From Aphrocallistes beatrix (taxonomy: Eukaryota > Porifera > Hexactinellida > Sceptrulophora > Aphrocallistidae): 64,000 nucleotides of DNA. A program made the translations under genes and the position numbers. Below the pieces are notes generated by a model. That model searched no databases. It saw only the letters and a list, made by a program, of their open reading frames with translations, and was not told where the DNA came from. The DNA lies in contig OY725488.1 of the NCBI GenBank assembly GCA_963281255.1, forward strand, positions 11,691,524 to 11,755,523, read 5' to 3'. Below are positions 43,662-54,647 of this stretch, piece by piece (position 1 is the stretch's first letter; the number at the start of each line of letters is the position of its first letter).

Positions 43662-43849
43662 CAGTAGAACTCGGTTAGTACGTACCCCTCCGGGAAGCGG
43701 AAAAAAGTACGTACTATCCGTAATTACGTACTAACCGAGTTTATATTACATAGGAATCTATATAATAAATGCATTTTGGTTCAGAGAAATGAGTACGTAC
43801 TAAGCCGAAGTACGTTGTATCCCGAGTACGTACTAACCGAGTTCTACTG
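43662..43849. mobile_element. TTAGTACGTAC-word MITE, 188 bp, TA TSD
   Basis: Ends CAGTAGAACTCGGTTAGTAC and GTACTAACCGAGTTCTACTG, TA on both sides (43660-43661, 43850-43851). It is close to identical, in reverse, to 34158-34345. Confidence 0.85.
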
Positions 43850-43871
43850 TATTAATATTTTTCACATGAGA

Positions 43872-44246
43872 TACAACTATTTTGAACAGTAGCAACGCAG
43901 TAGTATTATTGGGTCTAGCAATATGTCTCGTGGGCAAATATTTTAGAATCAGAGCTAAGCAGGAGTTAGGAAGATTCTTCTAAGTAGGAGTGAGTGAGGA
44001 GCAAAAACTGATCAAAACAGGACTCTACTCACATCTGATGTATCCAAGTTATCTCGGATCTTTCTTATGTATTTTGGAACTTGCGTCATGTATACTTCAA
44101 TATTATTGTACCTCATTTGTGTGGTGCAGGTTGTTGGATTAATTAATAGAATGGACATAGAGAAAATAGAGTTGCTGAAGGGGTTTGGAAAGGACTTTGA
44201 GGAGTACAGGTCACAGAGATGGAGGTTGATACCTTACATGTACTAA
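43872..44246 (+). pseudogene. ICMT-like pseudogene, 3' half only
   Basis: Homology to copy D begins at ATTTTGAACAGTAGCAACGCAG and runs to the stop at 44244-44246 and into the same 3' flank. The first half of the gene is missing. About eight bases are deleted at FFTYEVG (TTCTTCTAAGTAGGAG), creating a stop and frame shift. HPSY has become YPSY, and a further one-base loss follows in the SLG(A)ILMYF region. A MITE lies just upstream. Confidence 0.85.
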
Positions 44247-44516
44247 ATGTAGTATCACTATTGTAGTACTACATATCAGCCTTTTTTATGTTTGGGTTAT
44301 AGTTTAGTGGTACATTTAGTAAGTATCTATATTTTATAAGGAATTATGATAAGGAAGGTCAATTTGAATTCTGATCGTTTCCTGATCTTGTATAAACTTC
44401 AACCTTTGTATATTTACTAAGTGTTGATGATATTGTACAGATGTTGTAATAAAATATATCATAGTTAAATGGTTATATATCATTTTTCATGAGTAAAAGA
44501 GGTCCAAAACCCAGGT

Positions 44517-45083
44517 CAGGGCCTACGAAAGGGTGGGGCAGCCGGGGTAGTGCCCCGGGGCCCATACCAAGATGGGGGCCCAAAATCCGAAGGAACCTTA
44601 AATTAGAGTCAAAAATTTGTCATAAAAGTCATTTAATCTAATTGCAAATTTGACTAAAAATGATACTATCAATACTTCCTTACCACAATGTGAGAAAACT
44701 ACTAGTGTTAAAATTTAATTGCAAAAGCTAGAATCTAGAACCATTAAAACTGAAATTATGATATCAATGGTTTTCTTAACATATTGTGATAATTATATTG
44801 TATAATTGCAATGTAATTATCTCAATTTCAATGCAATATAGTTATCACAATATGTTATGCAAATCATTACTCAAAAAAGACGCGAGAGAAGAAAGAGAGA
44901 AAGGCATTATTTAATGTCTAGTTGGTATCTGTTATATACTTAATTTAACTCTAATACCCATCAATTTAATCATTCCCTTCTATTATTTACCAAAATTATA
45001 CGACTATGCTGCGCAACTTTTGTATAGAAGGGACCCATCGATAAGAGCTGCCCCGGAGCCTTTTGATTCTATCGGCGGCCCTG
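44517..45083. mobile_element. Non-autonomous hAT-type element (567 bp)
   Basis: Ends CAGGGCCTACGAAAGGG and TCGGCGGCCCTG with CAGGGCC/GGCCCTG termini. Flanks ACCCAGGT (44509-44516) and GCCCAGGT (45084-45091) agree at 7 of 8. Subterminal GGGGCC blocks, as in 28673-29518. No transposase. Confidence 0.75.
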
Positions 45084-45091
45084 GCCCAGGT

Positions 45092-45809
45092 TATGTGTGT
45101 TTCTCTGGGCATCTCTTTATTAACATAAAATCTTGGTGATTAAGAAAGCCGAATAACCCAGGTTTTGATTTAAAATGTCTTCGTGCAGGCCATGTCATTT
45201 ATCGAGATTCATACGTAAAGGAAGGTATTTAAAAAGAAGGAATTGCATATCTCTATGAATTTTGATAGTGATTTAAATGAATTAGGTGGCACTGATTTAT
45301 AATTTGAAACCTTAGGAATAAATAGTTGATTAAAAATATTCTACCTGACTAATTCGAATATGTAAATTTCGTATCCTAAATCCGACTAGTTTTATGCTGG
45401 AAATCATAGACGTAGCAAAAGGGTAGCTAAGTGCTGTTGGAAAATCCAGTATACTTGCTTGAAACTCTTATGGATGGTTTCCAATGTCAAACTCTTAAGT
45501 TGCTTCCAACTCCAAATTAGAAGTGCTAGCTACGCCTAAATATGTTAGGGATACAGGAAGTGTTAGCTAACTGCTAAGGCTACGTTAACAGCACTTACTT
45601 CAATAAATCATTAAATATAATGATGGATACATTAGATACTAAGCATAAATTAGGAAGGTGCTAATGGTACATTAAAATACTACTTAATTGAATAACTTAA
45701 AGAACTTTTAACCTCCTTGAGGTGTGAAAAATTCTGAAATTCTTTGAACGTATTGTATAGTTCAAACGTTGTAATTCTTTCATATTGATGATGCTATATA
45801 CTCGTGCAG
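45092..45809. other. 5' flank of copy E
   Basis: No gene. The last 130 bp before copy E (from TTCATATTGATGATG) is duplicated as a relic at about 51370-51500. Confidence 0.5.
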
Positions 45810-45837
45810 TATAAATACGACGTAGTATATATAAAGA
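45810..45837 (+). promoter_or_regulatory. TATA boxes of copy E
   Basis: TATAAATA at 45810-45817 and TATATATAAAG near 45826 precede the ATG at 45909. The surrounding 130 bp, including ACTTTGAAACTGAAGATAC, reappears near 51400 with changes, which argues that the segment is one duplicated promoter unit. Confidence 0.55.
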
Positions 45838-45908
45838 ATACAATTAGTAGAAATATTACAATCCAACTTTGAAACTGAAGATACATAACACAAATCATCA
45901 AATTTGGC

Positions 45909-46505
45909 ATGGAAATATATCTACTCATTCGTATCTTGAGTTCCACTTTCTCTGTATTAATGCTAACATCAGAGATAAGAAGTCCTCACAACCTTGATAA
46001 GTCAGTAAAAAAGTTAAAATACTCCGTAGAATTCATGGTTATACGTTCAGCACAATCCTTCTTTACTCTCTGCGTCATCCTCAATTACTTTATGTTTTGG
46101 GCAATGCTCTTGAGTGGAGAGAAAGAGAATATAATGAATAGTAGTAGTGAAATAGTGATTTTAGGTCTAATAATATGTGTTGTAGGCAAATATTACAGAA
46201 ATAAAGCTAAAGAGGAACTGGGGAAATTCTTCACGTATGAAGTAGGAGTGAGCAACGAGCAAAAACTGATCAAAGACGGGCTCTATTCCTATCTCATGCA
46301 CCCGAGCTACACTGCGATTGTTCTTGTGCTTCTAGGAAATTTAATTTTATACTCTTCTGTATTACTTTGCATTCCGTTCAGCCTCTTTTTCGCCATTCTG
46401 ATTAATAGGATCGTAACGGAAGAAAGGGCACTGCTGGAAGGTTTTGGAAAGGAATTTGAGGAGTACAGGTCACAGAGATGGAGGATGATACCTTTCATAT
46501 ATTAA
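45909..46505 (+). CDS. ICMT/PEMT-fold methyltransferase-like protein, copy E
   Basis: A 198-aa intronless frame beginning MEIYLLIRILSSTFSVLMLT. It represents a second subfamily with copy F: SEIRSPHNLDKSVKK, SGEKENIMNSSSE, GKYYRNKAKEELGKFFTYEV and LIKDGLYSYLMHPSYTAIVL instead of the HLMHPSYLGAI of copies A-D. Four to five membrane spans are predicted by eye (about 4-22, 46-67, 80-95, 135-165). The C-terminus VTEERALLEGFGKEFEEYRSQ and RWRMIPFIY carries the conserved EE pair. Probable AATAAA poly(A) signal at 46697-46702. SAM-dependent methyl transfer is inferred from family; substrate unknown. Confidence 0.85.
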   Translation: MEIYLLIRILSSTFSVLMLTSEIRSPHNLDKSVKKLKYSVEFMVIRSAQSFFTLCVILNYFMFWAMLLSGEKENIMNSSSEIVILGLIICVVGKYYRNKAKEELGKFFTYEVGVSNEQKLIKDGLYSYLMHPSYTAIVLVLLGNLILYSSVLLCIPFSLFFAILINRIVTEERALLEGFGKEFEEYRSQRWRMIPFIY

Positions 46506-47358
46506 ATATACTCAAAAACCTGTATTATACTTAATTGTTGTGTTAATTTCTAGGCTTTTCAGTAATGAGTGATAAGGAGAGAGAGTGTCTATTTGTGTCC
46601 TAATTCTTTTCCCCTAAATAACCTATTTCCATTAACTTTGTACTTGTATTTTTACCTATTTCTATCCAACACATGAACATAATCGTGTATTGTATGAATA
46701 AATTAATTAAATAAATTTAACTTAAATCCTTATCAAAATTTAAAGGGAACAAAGATTCACATATTTTAAACTGTGTTAAATAAATATTGGTTTGTTGACT
46801 AATCCATTCTACACCAAAGGGACAAAACTATTTGAAAACTTCATTATTTCATTTACAAATGTACTAGAATGGGTCTATTCAGGAAGAGAATTGCTTCTAA
46901 ACAGTATGAGATACAGCTAATCGGATTCCAGATTCGAATAATACACATTCGAACTAGTCAGAGTTGAATTTTTCTAATTAATCATTCATTCCTAACTTTT
47001 TGTAATTATCAATCAGTGCCATCGTATGCCACATACGCCCATTTTAACCACTATAGATGATAGCAGTGAATTACCTATAGTGGCTCACATTGATATGATT
47101 ATTCATTGAGTTGAACAATTTATCATAAAATATTCGATGATTTAAAAATTTGAGACAATATCGAATAGGTCAGGAATTATCCACGATTTGCGAATTATAT
47201 AACTACAATTGGAGAATATACGCAATTGATGTATGAATTTGGACACACAGCTGCATAATACCATTCTCCACATTATAATTCAAATATTCTCAAACTGCAC
47301 AGAATGATTTTTTGATCAAAATACTCGAAATAATTACGGGAAAAATTATTACCATAAA
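46506..47358. other. Gene-free stretch between copies E and F
   Basis: 47027-47125 (GTATGCCACATACGCCCATTTTAACC split) repeats 16731-16830. Otherwise AT-rich and featureless. Confidence 0.45.
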
Positions 47359-47740
47359 TCTTATAGTATTTTGTTTGTTTGTCCGAATTGATTAAAGAAT
47401 TGACAAGTCGTAGAGATACGAAAATTGGCATGTATGTATCAAATGATGAATCTAAGATTAAGTTCTAAGATCTAAACGAAATTTTTACACCTCTGCAAAT
47501 AAAATGGAAAACAATTTTTCACACCTTTTCTATACAATACTATAGTATGTATGGCTTCACTCTAACAATAGAAATCATTGTACGACACTATTGTAGGTTG
47601 TCATTGTTATTAATTCTTCAAAGCAATAACTTATATAGATGTCTCAATTATAATATAGTGTATTGTAGTATAAAAGGTTTTGTATATATTTTCATATCTT
47701 ATATACATACATATTTAAAATACTGCATAATTGCAATTGC
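47359..47740 (+). mobile_element. Helitron-like R3 element, 3' end lost
   Basis: Starts TCTTATAGTATTTTGTTTG after A, with GTCCGAATTGATTAAAGAATT, and CACCTCTGCAAATAAAATGG as in R3. The GC-rich terminal hairpin is absent. The frame at 47547-47846 is not supported. Confidence 0.65.
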
Positions 47741-48402
47741 TGTTGTACTCTTATTAAGTTCTGCTCAGGCGTTTAATTTCTGTTTCGAACTTAGTACCCA
47801 TGACAATACCAGATCCGGTCAACTTCTTAATGTTAAGAAGTTTTAACCTGTTAACTAATTATGTTTTTATTCCTAAGTATGGGCAATAATGGAAAATCAA
47901 ATGTTTTGAAACACAAGTGGAATAATACTAGTAATATCTAACTTTTTCACTTGCTTGATAATACTGCGCATTTTTGAAGAAACCGGGCGACCTGAACGGG
48001 GGGTCATTATGAAAGTCCTCATCAGTCATCACAATTATCAAATCGTTCGATCCATCTATATATGATTGCTTTTGAAGGGCATTCATCACCAAAAATATCA
48101 AAATGTTTATCGTTTTCCTTCATTGCTTGAATCCATCATTTATAAAAGTAGCTTATACATATTGAAACTGTATCCTATAGAATACAACTATTGATTAATT
48201 ACAAGTGTTAAGTAAGAGATTACATGTGAAATGAGTTATGGCATTTGAATTGTTTAATTTGATAACAATACTACTTGTATAATTGAAAATGAATAGATTA
48301 GTTCTAGCTAATTATAGGTCAAAGTTTCTCAAGTTACATTTCGAGTTAATAAACCGTTAACAATGATATCTGTAATTAAGCTTAAGAATTTAGTATCATT
48401 GG
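47741..48402. other. Gene-free stretch upstream of copy F
   Basis: No recognised feature. A TATATATA tract at 48403-48410 is the nearest TATA candidate for copy F, about 145 bp before its ATG. Confidence 0.4.
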
Positions 48403-48554
48403 TATATATAATAGGAATCATGCTCAGTCATTCATTTTAATTTACTGTTCTCTCGCATTTCAATCTGTTTATTTGAGATAATTGAATCAATATTCGAATA
48501 GAGATTCAAGTTTTGGAAATTTTTAAACAAAAAACAACCATTATCTTATTGTAT

Positions 48555-49151
48555 ATGGATTTATATATACTCAATTGTATCTTGAGTTCCACCATCTCTC
48601 TGTTAATGCTAATATCAGAGATAAGAAGTCCTCACAATATTGATGAGTCAGTGAAAAAGATGAAATACTCCATAGAATTCATGTTTATACGTTCAGCGCA
48701 ATCCTTCTTCACTCTTTGCATCATCTTCAATTACTTTATGTTTTGGGTCATGCTCTTGAGTGGCGAGAAAGAGAATATAATGAATAGTAGCAATGCAATA
48801 ATATTTTTCGGTCTAATCGCATGTGTAATAGGCAAATATTACAGAAATAAAGCTAAAGAGGAACTGGGCAAATTCTTCACGTATGAAGTGGGAGTGAGTA
48901 AAGGGCAGAAGCTGATCAAAGACGGGATTTACTCATATCTCATGCACCCGAGCTACACTGCGATTTTTCTTATATTTTTCGGAAATTTTTTCTTATACTC
49001 TTCCATGTTACTTTATGTGCCGTTAAGTTTCTGTTTTGCCGTTCTCATTATTAGGATCAAGACGGAAGAAAGGGCATTGCTGGAAGGTTTTGGAAAGGAA
49101 TTTGAGGAGTACAGATCACAGAGATGGAGGATGATACCTTTCATATATTAA
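48555..49151 (+). CDS. ICMT/PEMT-fold methyltransferase-like protein, copy F
   Basis: A 198-aa frame from MDLYILNCILSSTISLLMLI. An in-frame ATG 14 codons earlier (48513) would add MEIFKQKTTIILLY, which no paralogue has; the start at 48555 is preferred. Closest to copy E: SEIRSPHNIDESVKKMKYS, SGEKENIMNSSNA, GKYYRNKAKEELGKFFTYEV, LIKDGIYSYLMHPSYTAIFL, EERALLEGFGKEFEEYRSQ and RWRMIPFIY. One unusual change is KGQKLIKD for the N/EEQKLIK seen elsewhere. AATAAA at 49335-49340. Family function: SAM-dependent methylation at a membrane; substrate unknown. Confidence 0.85.
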   Translation: MDLYILNCILSSTISLLMLISEIRSPHNIDESVKKMKYSIEFMFIRSAQSFFTLCIIFNYFMFWVMLLSGEKENIMNSSNAIIFFGLIACVIGKYYRNKAKEELGKFFTYEVGVSKGQKLIKDGIYSYLMHPSYTAIFLIFFGNFFLYSSMLLYVPLSFCFAVLIIRIKTEERALLEGFGKEFEEYRSQRWRMIPFIY

Positions 49152-49766
49152 ATCTACTCAAAAACTGGCATTATACCTTGTGTGTGTTAATTTCTAGGGT
49201 TTCAGTAATGAGTGATAAGAAGAGAGACGTACCTTTGTTTTCTAATTTTGTTCTCCTAAAAATTACATTTCCATAACTTTGCACTTGTATCTTAATTTAT
49301 CTATTTAACCCATGTATGAGATCATGTATTTATAAATAAAGTAATTAAATAAGTTTTACTTAGATTTATAGACTTATATGGGAATAAAAATCTCTTATTT
49401 AAAGCGATTTTAAATATTGTTCATAGTTAAATTGACTAATTCATCGCATATTGGTGAAGACGAATGAACAATTCAATTTTTGATAAAATTCGCCGAATAT
49501 AAGTGTAGATTAGTGGGAATTTCTATATCCAAAAGGCACAAAGGCAGATTAAAGCTGAACACAATATATGCCACTAATATTGTTTGTTTATCAAGGAAAT
49601 ATATTCAATCAAGTGTTAGAAAATATTGAATAATTCAGGAATTAATCCATGAATTTCAAATTAATACAGCAATAAGACAATACGAAGAATAAATTAATGT
49701 TGATTTAATTTGTTTGCGGCATGAATATGAATACAAAAATCTTATTATCACTTAACAATAAGTATA
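49152..49766. other. 3' flank of copy F
   Basis: The first 170 bp resembles the 3' flank of copy E (TTAATTTCTAGG..TTTCAGTAATGAGTGATAAG). The rest is AT-rich without features. Confidence 0.45.
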
Positions 49767-49938
49767 TCTTTTATATTAAAACGCTAAGGGGGTTTTGTTT
49801 GTTTGTTTGTCCGAATTGATTGAATATTTGGAAAGTCATAAAGATATGAAAATTGGCATATAGGTGTCAAATGATGAGTCTGCTATTAAGCACAAAGTGT
49901 TCGCTAGCCGAGCTACGCAAGTGCGCGAAGCACGCTTG
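49767..49938 (+). mobile_element. Minimal Helitron-like element (172 bp)
   Basis: Starts TCTTTTATATTAAAACGCTA after A and ends CGCGAAGCACGCTTG before T. It has the 5' GTTTGTTTGTCCGAATTGATTG block and the 3' hairpin (AAGTGCGCGAAGCACGCTT) with almost everything between deleted, the smallest complete copy in the window. Confidence 0.75.
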
Positions 49939-50267
49939 TTTATAGTATAGAAATTTGTTGTAATGCATGATAACTCAGAAGATATCTCCTCTTATTTTTA
50001 AGTAAAAGAAATTTCGTTTTTTTCGGGACGGACCAGATCCAGGTTCAGATTCGTAGTTCTGATTCGGTTTCGAATTCGGAATCATGTTTAGATTTGGTTG
50101 AGCCATGGCCTAATTAATATACGGCCATGTATGTCACCGAGAAGGCATGAAAACTAGCTGACCAGTTTTTACATGGAAATCATATTTGTGAAGCAAGCTC
50201 GGACATATCACAGTCAATGTAACGTCAGTAATCGGAAAAAGGTGAATAATATCACTCTATTGTATAA
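49939..50267. other. Gene-free stretch
   Basis: Contains a short repeat CAGATTCGTAGTTCTGATTCGG-like word block near 50040-50085. Related TTCAGATTCGG words occur at about 61970-62010. No gene. Confidence 0.35.
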
Positions 50268-50841
50268 CAAGCACGCCTCGCTTGCTTGCGCTGCGCGGCT
50301 TGTGGACGCCTGAAGTTACTCAATCTAGCCTATTTTGGGAATTTGCTTACTTTATATAATTTTAAACAATAGTTAACAAATAATTTCTCATATAGCTTCG
50401 AAAATATGATATTCGAAATCTACACCCCTAAAACCCCATCCCATGTCAACTGTTGGAAGCTAGTCTCTAACATATTTTTCAAAATTCATCAAATGGTGTT
50501 AAAATATGTATATAAAGGTGTGAAAAATATACACAAAACCTTTTTATTGCTATACACTATAATATAATTGAGACATCTATATAAGTTATTGCTTTGAAGT
50601 ATTAATAACAATGACAGCCTACAATAGTGTCGTGCAATTATTTCAAATGTGAGAGTGAAGCCGTACATAGTATTGTATATAAATGGTGTGAAAAATTGCT
50701 TTCCATTTTTTTGCAGAAGTGTGAAAATTTCGCTTAGATCTTCGAACTTAATCATAGATTCATCATTTGACACCTACATGCCAATTTTCGTATCTCTACG
50801 AATTCTTCAATCAATTAGGACAAACAAACAAACATATAAGA
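50268..50841 (-). mobile_element. Helitron-like R3 element (574 bp)
   Basis: Plus-strand edges CAAGCACGCCTCGCTTGC after A and ATATAAGA before T; minus strand reads TCTTATATGTTTGTTTGT...CGTGCTTG. One CCCCATGTCAAC...GGAAGCTAGTCTCTA unit is kept, against two in 7120-7791. No coding; the frame on 50489-50773 is internal to it. Confidence 0.75.
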
Positions 50842-51374
50842 TATAATATATGTAGGTACTGGGGTGTTCAGCTAGCGAGTTTATTGTACGATAAAGCCCA
50901 TTGGTCGCCAATAATTAGTCTTTGTACCACTAGGTACTCACTGTGCTCCAGTTATCTGCAAAGTTCAGCAAGTTAGTTCATATTCAACAATATCGTTCAA
51001 ATGGACTGCTCGAGTAATCATACCTAAATAGCCTTCTTCTGAAGTCTCAGGCTTAATTTAAACCTGCAGAATTGTTATATGTAAGAAATAAAAATATTTC
51101 ATTAGTCCAGTATGGCATCAAAGAACGCCGACAATGGAGAAATACCAGACAGTGACATTTAGCAATAGCTTTACAAATAGCTTACATATGGAAAGTAAAA
51201 AGAGTGCAAATCCAACACCAGTATAGAAAAGTGGTTATAGTTCAAAGTAGAGCTGTGCAAACACGACGACACAAATACATGTTCATGTTCTTAATCCTAC
51301 TCGTTGTCTCTTGCGTCATTAATGCTATCTGCATCGGAACATGACGTTTGAGTTTCGTAATGCTAATTTCTTCA
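50842..51374. other. Gene-free stretch
   Basis: No recognised gene or repeat. Short frames here lack motifs. Confidence 0.35.
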
Positions 51375-51500
51375 TATTGATGATATAATAAACCCGCCCA
51401 GTATATATACATCTATATATATGTACAATGCAACAAGTCAAAATATTGTAAGACAACTTTGAAATTGACGATACCGCAAATCATTAAATACGACTTCCTA
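51375..51500 (+). pseudogene. Orphan promoter/leader of an ICMT-like gene
   Basis: TTCATATTGATGATATAATA, then CAGTATATATACATCTATATATATG, ATATTGTAAGACAACTTTGAAATTGACGATAC and GCAAATCATTAAAT follow, in the same order, the 130 bp before copy E (TATTGATGATG, GCAGTATAAATAC, ACAATCCAACTTTGAAACTGAAGATAC, CAAATCATCAAAT). No coding homology follows; the frame at 51459 has no family match. Confidence 0.65.
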
Positions 51501-51949
51501 TTCAACAATAATACATTTCCCATGTCTAACTTGAGCGGATTACGAGATATCAATAATACACAATGGACCCAAGTTCCAGGACCCGAGATTGAACGCCTAC
51601 AGTCCTTACTTAAAGGGGTCTATGCTACATTCAAACATTGCTATCGAAACTCATTTTGGACAGTTAGGATCATATCTTGAAATCCGCAATAACTAGGCAT
51701 TCAAATTTGATCCTATTTGATAGCCAATACGCTTAAATTCAATGGTTTGCGAGTTATTAGACAGTTTACCAAATGTGCCCAATATGATAAATTGTCTAAT
51801 AAGTTGTTTTGGATGGAAACGGATTCAGGTCCAGAATGCTGGAGTTCCTTTCCATACAATATCTATTTATGATTCATTGTTTTTGAATTAGTAAAATATT
51901 ATATAAATACACATTCATTATTGATTCTCACTCCTCTTCTCAACCAAGC
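51501..51949. other. Gene-free stretch
   Basis: AT-rich. An imperfect inverted pair (TTATTAGACAGTTTACC and AATTGTCTAATAAG) near 51750-51805. No gene. Confidence 0.35.
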
Positions 51950-51957
51950 GTACATGC

Positions 51958-52157
51958 CAGAGTTGCCATGGGAATGGAATTTCAAATTTCAATTCCCACA
52001 GGATTTCTTTGGGAATTCCTACAGAAACCCACAGTAAATCCTACAGAATTCCACAAATTCCCACATGTGGGAATTCCCATAGCCTTAAAGTAATTCACAT
52101 TCCCATCCCATATGGGGATCTGTGGGTTTTCCCATGGGAATTCCCACAGCAACCCTG
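51958..52157. mobile_element. TGGGAATTCCCA-word hAT-type MITE (200 bp), 8-bp TSD
   Basis: Ends CAGAGTTGC and GCAACCCTG; GTACATGC flanks both sides (51950-51957, 52158-52165). The interior is built of GGGAATTCC, ATTCCCACA and CCCATATGGGGAT words in both orientations. Frames across it (51982-52371) are artefacts. Confidence 0.75.
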
Positions 52158-52269
52158 GTACATGCGCAGAGTTGATGGGCGCCAATTTTTGGGCCAATTG
52201 AGAAAATCTCTATGGGTTAACTTCAGACTGGGCACCCCATCCCCCTGTTATTTTAGCTTCAGTCACGAC

Positions 52270-52585
52270 CAGAGGCGGCGCCAGGACGCCGCCACTGGGG
52301 GGCACCTTGGGGGCCCAAATCATTTCCAGTGGGGCACCAACATTTTTTGGACACAGATTACCCGCCAATGAGAACTAATCATTAAAGACATTTGTAGCAA
52401 CAATTGATTTATTTATATTTGTATGAAATTACACTTAAATATTGGTGGTACACTATTGAATTAGAGAAACCTGTTTATTTAATATAATAGAAGCCTAGTA
52501 AAATAGTGCGAAGGCATGGACAAATGAATGACGCATGTATTCCTGTCGGAAATTGGTGCCCCCCCCCCCCCTGGCACCGCCACTG
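52270..52585. mobile_element. hAT-type MITE (316 bp), 8-bp TSD
   Basis: Ends CAGAGGCGGCGCCAGG and CCTGGCACCGCCACTG are inverted repeats with two mismatches. GTCACGAC flanks both sides (52262-52269, 52586-52593). GGGGGGCACC / GGTGCCCCCC blocks lie just inside the ends. No coding. Confidence 0.9.
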
Positions 52586-52593
52586 GTCACGAC

Positions 52594-53574
52594 TATAAAT
52601 GTAATGGTTAAGAAACATTGATTAAAACAAACATACCATATTTCTTGAGTTTGTCAAATCACACTCTTTTTTGAAATCAATTTTTACCCATTTGATGATA
52701 TATCAATGAATTCTGGTTTCTATACTCTTACTCTACCATTCAGTTAGTTTATTATCCAAGTATTCTCACATCCACCAAGTGCTGCATGAGTGGAGCTGTT
52801 CCCTGCTAGAGCTGATCAGCTAGTGCTAGCTACAGAGGAGAGAGGTTAGGGACAGATCAATGGACTAAATTAGATAAAAGAAACTCAAAATCTGTTTTCA
52901 GCTTAGCAAGAATCAAGAAACTTGATTGATGTGTGACAGCATTAGAGAACTCTAAGTGGCTATGGAAGCAATGAAGGCTAAAATGAAGCGTGTGGACTTT
53001 GAGTGGGAAGGAAAACTGGAAGAAAGATTGAGTGGGATGGAAGAGATTATGATAATCAGATAACAAGATTATCTAAACGAAGGTACTCATAATTAACATA
53101 CAAGGACATAGACTGGGAATATGGATAGGTAGGGGCTTTAGACTAGAACTCAGGATTAGTAGGGCCATTAAGGCCTTTTTGAACAAATTTATTCATGATT
53201 AATAGATAATAATGACTTTTTATGAATTATGGCCAGGTGCGGTCCATGGTTTTATCCAGGATTTTCCAGTCCGGCACTTTTTTGATAAAAGTTATATGGC
53301 ACCCAAACAGGTGTTTATCTTGTAATTCCAGGGATGGCACCAAAATCGAATCACACTGCAAGCACCTTGGCTCCTCGGACGATACCAAGCTGGCACCAAT
53401 AAGTGCCGGCCGAGCACCTAGATATACCCCTGGTGCGGTCACAGGAGTTTTCCAAACCGGGATGAGGCGGGGCCAAAGGAAAAAATCTTACTTTGACTTT
53501 GGTTTTGGTGGTCAAATGAAATCCGGGAAATCTTGGCTTCTATATTAATAATTATTTGCGTTTGAGATGTGAGT
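52594..53574. other. Gene-free stretch
   Basis: About 53225-53470 is GC-richer and has repeated GGTGCGGTC, GGCACC and CCAGT words, suggesting another worn MITE, but I cannot bound it. The rest has no recognised feature. Confidence 0.35.
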
Positions 53575-53582
53575 TACTAGGG

Positions 53583-53744
53583 CAGTGGTTCCCAACCTGG
53601 AGTCCATGGACCCCTTAGTGGTCCACAAGATATCAGGGGGTTCACAGGATTCGAAATTTTGTGTTATGGTTAATAGGAGGGGGTCCACAGAATATATGAA
53701 AATATTATAGTGGGTCCACTGCCCAAAAAGGTTGAAAACCGCTA
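53583..53744. mobile_element. hAT-type MITE (162 bp)
   Basis: Left end CAGTGGTTCCCAACC and right end GGTTGAAAACCGCTA, inverted repeats of the common hAT CAGTGGTTCCCAACC type. Flanks TACTAGGG (53575-53582) and TACTAGGT (53745-53752). GTCCATGGACCCC and GGGTCCAC words inside. Confidence 0.75.
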
Positions 53745-53752
53745 TACTAGGT

Positions 53753-54523
53753 GATCCCGGCCATGTCCCTAGATTTTTAAAAAAATTATTCCTACTGAAA
53801 CGCTATTTCTTGAATTCTGACAGTTTTCGATGCAAATCAAATTGTTCAAAAAGATCCTAATGTCCTACTTGAAATCTATGTGTATTAAAACACGATTACT
53901 TCATTCGTCTATCATATCATGCAAATAACAAACATTGATGAACCCAGATTGACAGTAATGAAACAGTGGTGGTTGCTGTGGAGTTTATCAGGGAATGACT
54001 CTTGATGTTGAGTTCAGTAATCTTCTCGTTTCACTTTTTGAGAATGACCTCAAGGGAACCATGTTACTCAACTACTGAAAGAGCCACTTCGCCTCCAGTG
54101 CTGAATGTGTAGCATTTGCAGTTTTCAAGATATAACCCTAACTGACCAAAACACGTTTTCATAGCAGCACTGGAATGTAGCAACATTCCATGAAAAATCC
54201 AAATTTTTCGTACCCATTCACATCTCAGTTCTATGCGAAAAATTCTATAATAAAAACACTTAGAAGTGCCCCTAAACGGCCTCTGAAAATCACCAAATTT
54301 GTCGCAAATATAACCTATTGCGGAACCATATGGTGACCAATCTAAATTTTAACAACGGATATGGGTACCTTGACACCATATTTATATATGCTGGTAATAC
54401 ATTCCTAAGCTCTATTGTGCTTTGTTAATGATTTAATTCAGCTCATGTATTAGTTCAACCATCTTCTACCGCATCCCTAGTCCCAAATCCGCAAGTTACT
54501 GTGAGGCCTTGTATACAGTAGGT
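53753..54523. other. Gene-free stretch
   Basis: No recognised gene. AT-rich unique-looking sequence. Confidence 0.35.
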
Positions 54524-54647
54524 CAGTGGTCCGCGGACCCCTAGGGGTCCGCAAAAACATTTCAGGGGTACGCCAACGATGTAGGGGTCCGCGAAAAATC
54601 GCTGATCGAGAAGGGGTCCTCAAATGAAAAAAGTTTGCCGACCACTG
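54524..54647. mobile_element. hAT-like MITE (124 bp), TSD not recognisable
   Basis: Ends CAGTGGTCCGCGGACCCC and CGACCACTG, with GGGGTCC words in both orientations. The flanks do not match at 8 bp. Confidence 0.6.

Noticed and set aside
53222..53548. 108-codon frame and its minus-strand overlap at 53227-53442
   Set aside because: No recognisable motif; it lies over a GC-richer word-repeat region that looks like a worn MITE.
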